This document shows, in pieces, positions 1-5,252 of a DNA stretch of 16,419 nucleotides. The notes below the pieces were generated by a model that saw only the letters and a list, made by a program, of their open reading frames with translations, ran no database searches and was not told the origin of the DNA. Position numbers and translations under genes: made by a program. Position 1 is the stretch's first letter. Each line of letters starts with the position of its first letter. Source of the stretch: an uncultured Alistipes sp. (GTDB lineage: Bacteria; Bacteroidota; Bacteroidia; Bacteroidales; Rikenellaceae); contig CAUHCL010000042.1 in the NCBI GenBank assembly GCA_959604655.1, positions 1 through 16,419 of the forward strand. The letters are read 5' to 3'.

Positions 1-50
1 GGCGGCTCGCACCTTCGGTGCGACCCCCGCAGCCGCCGAAGATAAATTTT
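1..50. repeat. Structured interspersed element, copy 1 (partial)
   Basis: Two nested perfect inverted repeats are visible: GGCGGCT (1-7) with AGCCGCC (31-37), enclosing CGCACC (8-13) with GGTGCG (17-22). The 17-mer CCGCCGAAGATAAATTT at 33-49 is identical to 5218-5234 in the leader of the TonB-dependent receptor gene, and a CCTTCGG precedes it in both. The left part may be cut by the window edge. No gene follows it on the plus strand, so here it is an orphan copy or belongs to something to the left. 51-80 shows nothing recognisable. Confidence 0.5.
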
Positions 51-80
51 TTCCCGAACCCTCTATGTCGGCGGGTCAAG

Positions 81-114
81 AAAAAAGCTGTCCGAAATCG
101 ATCGGACAGCTTTT
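81..114 (-). terminator. Rho-independent terminator of the aromatic operon
   Basis: AGCTGTCCGA (86-95) and TCGGACAGCT (102-111) form a perfect 10-bp stem with a 6-nt loop. Six A residues (81-86) give a U-tract on the minus strand, about 30 nt after the stop of the DAHP synthase gene. Four T residues (111-114) on the other side could allow weak termination in the plus direction too. Confidence 0.9.
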
Positions 115-144
115 GTGAGAATGCCTCTCGGCAGGGCGGGGCGA

Positions 145-1215
145 TTATTTGTTCATCACCTCGTTCTGGTGGTTGATGCTCTCGATGTGGATGGCCTCCA
201 GCACCGTGCGCACGAAATCCTCGCTGAGGTTCATGCCGCGCGTGAGCGAAAGCATGCGGCGGCATATTTCCTCCCAGCGGTTGCTTTGCAGGATGGCCAC
301 GTTGTTGGCCTTCTTTATCGACCCGATCTTCTCGCAGGTGTTCATGCGGCGGCTGAGCAGGTCGAACAGTTCGGCGTCGATCTGGTCGATCTGCTGGCGG
401 CATACGTCGAGTTCGCTGTTGAATTCGGGGTCGTTGGCCGTCTTGGCGCGCCACATCACGTTGTCGATCATGGTGAGGCAATCCTGCGGCGTGAGCTGCT
501 GCGAAGCGTCGCTCCAAGCCTTGTCGGGCGTTATGTGGCTCTCGATGATGAGTCCGTCGTAGCAGAGGTCGGCGGCCTGCTGCGAGATGCCGTAAAGCAG
601 CGGGCGGCAGCCGCATATGTGCGACGGATCGCATATCATCATCATGTCGGGGAAGCGGCTGCGCATCTCGAAGATCATGTGCCACATGGGCGGATTGCGG
701 TACTTGCTGTGCCCGAAGTACGAGAATCCGCGGTGGATCAGACCGATGTTCTCGATCTTCACACCTTCGTTCACCAGACGATTCACGGCACCTGCCCAAA
801 GGCCGATGTCGGGCGTCATGGGGTTCTTGATGAGCACCGTTATGTCCTCGTTGCCGTGGAGGCTCTCGGCGATCTCCTGCACGGCGAAGGGCGATACGGT
901 CGTGCGCGCACCTATCCACAGTATGTCGACGCCGTGTTTGAGCGCGCACTCCACATGCGCGTGGTTCGCCACCTCGACGGCTATCGGCAGTCCCGTCGCG
1001 CTCTTCACCTCGTTGAGCCATTCGAGGCCCGGCTCGCCGATTCCCTCGAATGTACCCGGGTTGGTGCGCGGTTTCCACACGCCTGCGCGGATCACGTCCA
1101 CCTTGCCCGAGCGGGCCAGCTGCATGGCGGTCTCCACCGTCTGCTCACGGGTCTCGGCGCTGCACGGACCCGCTATGATGAGGGGCCTCTTGGCCCCGAG
1201 AATGAATTTTCCCAT
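145..1215 (-). CDS. aroG: Bifunctional DAHP synthase / chorismate mutase
   Basis: 356 aa, cytoplasmic. The N-terminal domain (about 1-255) is a class I-beta DAHP synthase, which condenses phosphoenolpyruvate and erythrose 4-phosphate in the first shikimate step. It shows GPCSAET (16-22), KPRTNPGTFEG from K48, IGART (101-105), HRGF (161-164) and DPSHICG (196-202). The C-terminal part (about 266-350, from ELDVCRQQIDQIDAELF through SRRMNTCEKIGSIKK) is an AroQ-type chorismate mutase, which makes prephenate for the two upstream genes. This fusion and length are normal in Bacteroidetes. It is the last gene of the operon, 9 nt after tyrA. There is no ACT domain; in related fusions the mutase domain is thought to mediate feedback inhibition by prephenate, which I cannot show here. 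The symbol follows common annotation; aroA or aroF are also used. Confidence 0.95.
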   Translation of the reverse strand: MGKFILGAKRPLIIAGPCSAETREQTVETAMQLARSGKVDVIRAGVWKPRTNPGTFEGIGEPGLEWLNEVKSATGLPIAVEVANHAHVECALKHGVDILWIGARTTVSPFAVQEIAESLHGNEDITVLIKNPMTPDIGLWAGAVNRLVNEGVKIENIGLIHRGFSYFGHSKYRNPPMWHMIFEMRSRFPDMMMICDPSHICGCRPLLYGISQQAADLCYDGLIIESHITPDKAWSDASQQLTPQDCLTMIDNVMWRAKTANDPEFNSELDVCRQQIDQIDAELFDLLSRRMNTCEKIGSIKKANNVAILQSNRWEEICRRMLSLTRGMNLSEDFVRTVLEAIHIESINHQNEVMNK

Positions 1216-1224
1216 TGTTCGTTG

Positions 1225-2067
1225 TTATTTCAGTATTTCCCTGATTCTGTTGGCTTTGCTCATGGCTTCGAGCAGTCCTTCGCGGTCGTCGCGCTCGATC
1301 ATGCGGCGCAGTATCTGCAACTGGTGGATGTGCTCGCGCAGCACGTCCAGTATGTTGTACTTGTTGCCCAGAAATATGGGCGCCCATGTCTGCGGCAGAC
1401 TCTTGGCCAGACGTACCGTGCTCTCGAAACCTCCGCCCGCCAGATCGAATATGTGTTCTTCCTCGCGCTCCTTTTCCAGTACGGTCAGCGCCAGCGCGAA
1501 CGAGGTTATGTGCGATATGTGCGAGACGTATGCGCAGTGAGTGTCCTGTTCCTCGGCCGACATGTAGCGTATGGGCATCCCGAGCGTGCGGTAGATATCC
1601 TCCACCGCGGCCAGGGCGTCGGCGTCGGACCGCTCGCTGTCGCATATCACCACCGTGCGTCCCGCGAAGGCTCCGTGTTCGGCGGCCTCGGGACCGCTGT
1701 TTTCCGTTCCCCACATGGGGTGCGTGGCCACGAGCCGTCCGCGGTTGGGGTGCATGGCGGTCACCTCGCACAGCTCCTGCTTGGTGGAGCCCATGTCCAT
1801 TACTATTTGATCGGGACGTATGCGGTTGAGCAGCTTCACGGCCATCACGGGGATGGTGTCGACGGGGGTGGCCAGCACTATCAGATCGCTCTCGGCTATG
1901 GCCTCGTCCTGTGTCACGATGCGGTCGACCAGACCCAGGTCGAGGGCGCGTCGGGCGCTCTGTTCGGAGCGCTCGATGCCCATTACGCAGTCGCTCAGCC
2001 CCTTGTCCTTAAGACTCAGGGCGAACGAACCTCCTATAAGGCCCAGGCCTATTACGGTAGTCTTCAT
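1225..2067 (-). CDS. tyrA: Prephenate dehydrogenase
   Basis: 280 aa, cytoplasmic. It oxidatively decarboxylates prephenate to 4-hydroxyphenylpyruvate, committing carbon to tyrosine. The dinucleotide-binding motif GLGLIGGS lies at 7-14 in a Rossmann domain. The catalytic-region motif ATHPMWGTENSGP (114-126) carries the family His at H116, and SHISHITSFAL (182-192) matches the substrate-proximal helix of the family. The length is that of a stand-alone TyrA without chorismate mutase or ACT domain, so no built-in tyrosine allostery is evident; tyrosine control may instead come through the Tyr codons of the operon leader peptide. The gene sits 12 nt after the aminotransferase and 9 nt before the DAHP synthase. 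The ATG start places the Rossmann beta-strand right at the N-terminus, as is usual. Confidence 0.95.
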   Translation of the reverse strand: MKTTVIGLGLIGGSFALSLKDKGLSDCVMGIERSEQSARRALDLGLVDRIVTQDEAIAESDLIVLATPVDTIPVMAVKLLNRIRPDQIVMDMGSTKQELCEVTAMHPNRGRLVATHPMWGTENSGPEAAEHGAFAGRTVVICDSERSDADALAAVEDIYRTLGMPIRYMSAEEQDTHCAYVSHISHITSFALALTVLEKEREEEHIFDLAGGGFESTVRLAKSLPQTWAPIFLGNKYNILDVLREHIHQLQILRRMIERDDREGLLEAMSKANRIREILK

Positions 2068-2079
2068 CTCGGCGCGGCG

Positions 2080-3258
2080 TTATTTCGAAAAACGCGTCTT
2101 CACGCGCTGCGCAGCCTCGGCCAGACGTTCCTCGGGCATGCAGAGCGAGATGCGGATGAACTTGTTTCCCTCGCTGCCGAAGATTCCGCCCGGGGTGACG
2201 AACACGTCGCACTCGTCGAGCACCTTGTCCGAGAATGCGAAGCAGTCGCCCTCGAAGTCGGCGGGCATGGCGGCCCATACGAACAGACCTGCCTGGCCCT
2301 TCTTGTAGGTGCATCCCAGTGCGTCGAGAAGCTCGTATCCGCGCGCCTCGCGTGCGTAGTAGGTGGCGTTCAGCTCGTCGAACCACTCGTTGCCCAGCGC
2401 CAGAGCCTCGGCGGCTGCGGCCTGCACGGGGTAGAACATACCCGAGTCCATGTTGCTCTTGAAGCGCAGTATGTCGCTCAGTATGTCGGCGCGGCCCACG
2501 ACGGCGCCCACGCGCCAGCCCGCCATGCTGTGGCCCTTGCTGGTGGAGTTCATCTCGATGGCGACGTCCCATGCGCCTGGTATCGAAAGTATGCTGAGCT
2601 GAAGGTTGTTGCGCACGAAGCTGTAAGGGTTGTCATGCACCAGCAGGATGTTGTGCTTGCCCGCGAACTCCACCAGTTTCTTGAACAGTTCCTCGGTGGG
2701 GTGGGTTCCCGTCGGCATGTTGGGGTAGTTGACGAACATGAGCTTCACGCGGCTCAGGTCCTGCTTCTCCATCTCGTCGAAGTCGGGGTAGAAGTCGTTC
2801 TCGGCCTTGAGGGCGTACTCGGCCACTTCGCCGCCCGCGAGCGTCACGGCCGCGCGGTAGGTGGGGTAGCCCGGGTTGGGTACCAGCACCTTGTCGCCCG
2901 CGTCGAGGAACGCCATGCAGATGTGCATGATGCCCTCCTTCGAGCCCAGCAGGGGCAGCACCTCGTTCTTGGGGTTGAGCTTCACTCCGTACCACTTCTC
3001 GTACCAGTCGGCATATGCGCCGCGCAGCAGGTCGCTGCCGTTGTAGGGCTGGTAGGCGTGCACGTCGGGACGCTGCGCCTCCTTGCCCAGACGCTCGATG
3101 ACGCTCTTGTGGGGCGGCATGTCGGGGCTGCCGATTCCGAGGCTGATGATGTCGCGGCCCGCCTTGCGCAGCTCGGCTATCTCGCGGTTCTTTTTCGAAA
3201 AGTAATACTCCTTGATGCAATCCATTCTGTGTGAAGGAGCGATCTCTACCTTTGCCAT
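2080..3258 (-). CDS. PLP-dependent class I/II aminotransferase
   Basis: 392 aa, fold type I aminotransferase. The Schiff-base lysine is K241 within STSKGHSMAGWRVG, the phosphate/PLP-ring residues sit in NYPNMPTG (177-184) and VHDNPYS (207-213, D209), and R249 is in the carboxylate-binding position. The sequence resembles the aspartate / LL-diaminopimelate aminotransferase group. In this operon the likely job is transamination of phenylpyruvate and 4-hydroxyphenylpyruvate (or prephenate to arogenate), but the substrate cannot be read from sequence. It lies between pheA (32-nt gap) and tyrA (12-nt gap). The start at 3258 gives the usual short N-terminal arm (MAKVEIAPSHRMDCIKEYYF). No symbol is given because aspC/dapL-type names would imply a substrate. 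Confidence 0.92.
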   Translation of the reverse strand: MAKVEIAPSHRMDCIKEYYFSKKNREIAELRKAGRDIISLGIGSPDMPPHKSVIERLGKEAQRPDVHAYQPYNGSDLLRGAYADWYEKWYGVKLNPKNEVLPLLGSKEGIMHICMAFLDAGDKVLVPNPGYPTYRAAVTLAGGEVAEYALKAENDFYPDFDEMEKQDLSRVKLMFVNYPNMPTGTHPTEELFKKLVEFAGKHNILLVHDNPYSFVRNNLQLSILSIPGAWDVAIEMNSTSKGHSMAGWRVGAVVGRADILSDILRFKSNMDSGMFYPVQAAAAEALALGNEWFDELNATYYAREARGYELLDALGCTYKKGQAGLFVWAAMPADFEGDCFAFSDKVLDECDVFVTPGGIFGSEGNKFIRISLCMPEERLAEAAQRVKTRFSK

Positions 3259-3290
3259 AATCGTTTTTTCGTTAGATGTTATTTATTCGG

Positions 3291-4124
3291 TTATAATTTA
3301 TGTCCGTCGTCGTTGCGCAGTCCGCTGCGGTACACTCCGTAGACGTGCACTTCCTCGGCGGCGGCCTGCAAGCGGTCGAGGTTGCGTATGTAGTCGTCCA
3401 GGCATCCGAACTCCAGATCGATGTGGAACAGATAGTGCCACGGCTCGCTGGGGATGGGGTACGATTGCAGTTTCGAGAGGTTGATGCCCTGCAACTGGCT
3501 GAGCGCGCGCAGCAGCGACCCTTCGCGGTGGTCGGTCTTGAAGTAGAGCGACGCCTTGTCGGCCTGCGGGTCGATGTTGTGGTCGTGGCGCTTGAGCACC
3601 ATGAAGCGCGTGTAGTTGCTCTTTATGGTGTTGATCTCGGGAGCGATGATCTTCAGCCCGAACATCTCGGCCGCCAGTTCGCTCGCCACGGCCGCCGTGT
3701 GGCGCAGCCCCTTCTCGGCTATGTGGCGCGCGCTGAGGGCCGTATCCTCCGATTCGATGAGCTTCCAGGGGCGGACGTCCAGATAGTCGATACATTGCAG
3801 CAGGGCCATGGGATGCGACTCCACCTCGCGGATGTCGTCCAACCCGACGTCGGGCAGCACCATCAGGTTCTGCTTTATGGGCAGATAGATCTCGCCCGCC
3901 ACCTGAAGGTTGGCGTCCTGCAGGATGCTGTAATTGGCTATGATCGACCCCGCTATGGAGTTCTCGATGGCCATCATGCCCATGTCGGCGTCGCCGCGCT
4001 TGACGGCGGCCGCCACGCCTCGGAATGTGTCCTGAGGCATTATGTCGATGTCGCGGCCGAAATATTCGTTGGCCGCTATGTGGTGGAAGCACCCTTCGTA
4101 ACCCTGTATGGCAATCTTCAGCAT
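3291..4124 (-). CDS. pheA: Prephenate dehydratase with ACT domain
   Basis: 277 aa, cytoplasmic. It converts prephenate to phenylpyruvate, the committed step to phenylalanine. The catalytic domain runs from the N-terminus (IAIQGYEGCFHH, 4-15; MAIENSIAGS, 51-60) to the family signature TRF at 172-174. The ACT domain (about 191-270, ASLYFKTDHREGSLLRAL...) is the expected phenylalanine-binding regulatory module, with KLQSYPIP (218-225) at the place of the ESRP motif. There is no fused chorismate mutase, which is supplied by the last gene of the operon. It is the first structural gene, preceded by a roughly 180-nt leader with leader peptide and attenuator, so it should be regulated both by Phe binding and by transcription attenuation. 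Confidence 0.95.
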   Translation of the reverse strand: MLKIAIQGYEGCFHHIAANEYFGRDIDIMPQDTFRGVAAAVKRGDADMGMMAIENSIAGSIIANYSILQDANLQVAGEIYLPIKQNLMVLPDVGLDDIREVESHPMALLQCIDYLDVRPWKLIESEDTALSARHIAEKGLRHTAAVASELAAEMFGLKIIAPEINTIKSNYTRFMVLKRHDHNIDPQADKASLYFKTDHREGSLLRALSQLQGINLSKLQSYPIPSEPWHYLFHIDLEFGCLDDYIRNLDRLQAAAEEVHVYGVYRSGLRNDDGHKL

Positions 4125-4138
4125 CCGTATTGTCGGTT

Positions 4139-4173
4139 AAAAAAAATCCTGACCTCGCAGCGGCGGTCAGGAT
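4139..4173 (-). terminator. Attenuator terminator upstream of pheA
   Basis: On the minus strand ATCCTGACC (4173-4165) pairs perfectly with GGTCAGGAT (4154-4146) around a 10-nt loop, followed by eight T residues (4146-4139). It lies between the operon promoter and pheA, 14 nt before the pheA start, so it must be conditional. The 5' arm can instead pair with 4226-4217 inside the leader peptide gene. Confidence 0.93.
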
Positions 4174-4236
4174 CAATATCACTCGTTCATGAAATCTTCA
4201 CAGTTTAGCATATCGTATCCCGACCGTTCGCACGGT
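4164..4236 (-). promoter_or_regulatory. Alternative RNA folds of the aromatic operon attenuator
   Basis: Three competing helices are visible in the minus-strand transcript. The protector (1:2) is ACCGT (4236-4232) with ACGGT (4227-4223), closed by a GCGA tetraloop. The antiterminator (2:3) is CGGTCGGGAT (4226-4217) with ATCCTGACCG (4173-4164), 10 bp with one G-U pair. The terminator (3:4) is ATCCTGACC with GGTCAGGAT. Segment 2 lies in codons 16-18 of the leader peptide, just after the Phe/Tyr codons. A ribosome stalled on those codons leaves segment 2 free to form the antiterminator; one that reaches the stop codon covers it and lets the terminator form. Pairings are direct observations; the mechanism is inferred from the classic trp/phe attenuation model. 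Confidence 0.88.
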
Positions 4237-4270
4237 AATAATAAAATCGCTTGAAAAAGAAGAAATTCAT
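4205..4270 (-). CDS. Aromatic operon leader peptide (Phe/Tyr-rich)
   Basis: A 21-codon reading frame that begins MNFFFFKRFYYYR and ends with TGC TAA. Codons 3-6 and 9 are Phe (TTC TTC TTT TTC, TTT) and 10-12 are Tyr (TAT TAT TAC), i.e. eight of the first twelve residues are the two end products of the operon. An in-frame ATG two codons upstream (4276) would give MNMNFFFF..., so the start could be 4276. It lies 30-40 nt after the predicted transcription start. Its codons 16-18 contain the antiterminator strand. Its function is expected to be in cis, through ribosome position on Phe/Tyr codons, rather than through the peptide itself. No Shine-Dalgarno site is evident, as is normal in Bacteroidetes. 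Confidence 0.9.
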   Translation of the reverse strand: MNFFFFKRFYYYRANGRDTIC

Positions 4271-4311
4271 GTTCATATTCTCATCGCAGGCGGTATTTCC
4301 CGCTTCGGGTA

Positions 4312-4342
4312 CAAATATATCGCAAATCGTCGACATATCAAA
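4312..4342 (-). promoter_or_regulatory. Promoter of the aromatic amino acid operon
   Basis: On the minus strand TTTG (4342-4339) is followed after exactly 19 nt by TATATTTG (4319-4312), a full match to the Bacteroidetes -33 / -7 consensus. Transcription should start near 4308. Upstream (4343-4458) is AT-rich DNA with an imperfect inverted repeat, GCGGAAA (4362-4368) and TTTCCGC (4394-4400), of unknown meaning; no gene and no clear terminator for the LuxR gene are seen there. Confidence 0.85.
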
Positions 4343-4458
4343 ATCCGCGGCGAATAAATATGCGGAAAATTATTCAAATTATTTCATAACTGCTTTCCGC
4401 GGCGGTGCGGACGGCGAGGTGTGCAGTGCGTAATGCGGTGGAGGTCAGTGCAGTGCTG

Positions 4459-5064
4459 TTACAACTCCCGCAGATCGACTATGCCGTTCATAACGGCATA
4501 AATGGTAAGGCGGCCTATCGACCGCGAGCCGATTTTCTCGCATATGTTGCGGCGGTGGAACACCACCGTGGCCGACGATATGTTCAGCCGATCGGCTATC
4601 TCCTTGTTTATATAGCCCTTGACCGCGAGCGCGAGCACGTCCTTTTCGCGCGGCGACAGCAGCTCGGCATACTCCTTTTCGGCGTGCGGGTGCATGCCGT
4701 GGGCGGCGTGGGCGGCGTTGTGGATGGCGAGGAACGTTTTGAGCAGGTCGCGTTCGGGGCGGCGCGTGTCCACGGTGCGGAACTCGGCGGGAATCCCATC
4801 CGTTTCACCGTCGACGAGCACAATGCAGCGGCGGTGCTGCGGAGCGAAGAAGGGCAGGTTGGCGGCGAGTATCTCCGCCGACACGAAGTAGTGTATGGCC
4901 GTGTGCGGTTCGTCGGCGTCGAATTCCTCCATCGAGTTGTAGGATGCTATCTCCACGTTGCGGAACATGTCCACGAACGGGGCTATGTCGGCCAGTATGG
5001 CGCGCATGGCCAGACAGCACAGCGAATTGGGATGTATGACCGCTATTTTGGGCTTGACTTCCAT
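4459..5064 (-). CDS. LuxR-type regulator with degenerate receiver domain
   Basis: 201 aa DNA-binding protein. The C-terminal LuxR/NarL helix-turn-helix spans about 134-198 (LLSPREKDVLALAVKGYINKEIADRL...), with the usual SPRE start and KEIA motif. The N-terminal about 120 residues have the size of a response-regulator receiver domain and a compatible beginning (KIAVIHPNSLCCLAMRAIL), but the paired acidic residues are replaced by HPN and no phosphoacceptor Asp is evident around HYFVS (58-62). It is therefore probably not controlled by a histidine kinase in the ordinary way. It is divergent from the TonB-dependent receptor gene across a 188-bp intergenic region, suggesting that it controls that gene. 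A -7 motif lies only 5 nt before the ATG, so the mRNA may be leaderless. The target and signal are unknown. Confidence 0.85.
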   Translation of the reverse strand: MEVKPKIAVIHPNSLCCLAMRAILADIAPFVDMFRNVEIASYNSMEEFDADEPHTAIHYFVSAEILAANLPFFAPQHRRCIVLVDGETDGIPAEFRTVDTRRPERDLLKTFLAIHNAAHAAHGMHPHAEKEYAELLSPREKDVLALAVKGYINKEIADRLNISSATVVFHRRNICEKIGSRSIGRLTIYAVMNGIVDLREL

Positions 5065-5069
5065 AGTCG

Positions 5070-5077
5070 CAAAGATA
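5070..5077 (-). promoter_or_regulatory. Possible -7 element for the LuxR-type gene
   Basis: TATCTTTG on the minus strand fits TAnnTTTG. Its 3' end is only 5 nt from the ATG at 5064, so transcription would begin at or next to the start codon. No convincing -33 TTTG is seen at the right distance. Confidence 0.55.
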
Positions 5078-5115
5078 AGACAATTAACCGTAACGAAAAA
5101 CTATAATAAATGATA

Positions 5116-5147
5116 GTTGATGCGCTTGTGCGCGGGAAGTACCTTTG
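5116..5147 (+). promoter_or_regulatory. Promoter of the TonB-dependent receptor gene
   Basis: GTTG (5116-5119) and TACCTTTG (5140-5147) are separated by 20 nt, close to the Bacteroidetes consensus. The start of transcription should be near 5151, giving a leader of about 100 nt that holds a long hairpin. Confidence 0.8.
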
Positions 5148-5170
5148 CATTGCGGTTTCGGGAGATGCTG

Positions 5171-5234
5171 TTCGCCGACAGCGGAGGACGCAAGCGAGCC
5201 TTCGGGCGAGTTGCAGTCCGCCGAAGATAAATTT
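5171..5234 (+). repeat. Structured interspersed element, copy 2 (5' leader)
   Basis: 5171-5223 matches 13146-13196 in reverse orientation: TTCGCCGACAGCGG is exact, then GA-CCTT and GAGT blocks, then GCAGTCCGCCG exact. 5218-5234 also matches 33-49 exactly. The segment folds on itself: CGG-A-GGAC (5182-5189) with GTCC-G-CCG (5216-5223), GCAA (5190-5193) with TTGC (5211-5214), and GCC/GGC around a TTCG tetraloop (5201-5204). It lies wholly in the untranslated leader of the receptor gene, ending about 18 nt before the ATG. Confidence 0.65.
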
Positions 5235-5252
5235 ATATTAATAGGTCTTACG

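Noticed and set aside
1..50. Intrinsic terminator on the plus strand (hairpin followed by TTTTTT).
   Set aside because: The T-run begins about 10 nt after the stem, too far for a normal terminator; the similarity to the other leader elements explains it better.
115..3234. A 1039-codon open frame on the plus strand across the aromatic operon.
   Set aside because: It is antisense to three well-recognised enzymes. It is rich in His, Val, Ala and Gly, as expected for the complement of GC-rich coding sequence, and shows no domain. Similar long antisense frames occur opposite the receptor, the dehydrogenase and the beta-barrel gene.
4178..4210. A second short frame in the aromatic leader (ATG CTA AAC TGT ... 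TGA), with one Phe codon.
   Set aside because: It overlaps the end of the Phe/Tyr-rich leader peptide in another frame, has a single Phe and no Tyr codon, and is not placed to affect the antiterminator.
4139..4310. T-box or amino acid riboswitch as the sensor upstream of pheA.
   Set aside because: No T-box-like conserved bulge or aptamer core is seen, whereas the leader peptide and alternative helices explain the terminator fully.
5145..5252. N-terminal extension of the receptor upstream of the ATG at 5253.
   Set aside because: The extension begins inside the -7 element and runs through a structured repeat; the signal peptide starts at 5253.
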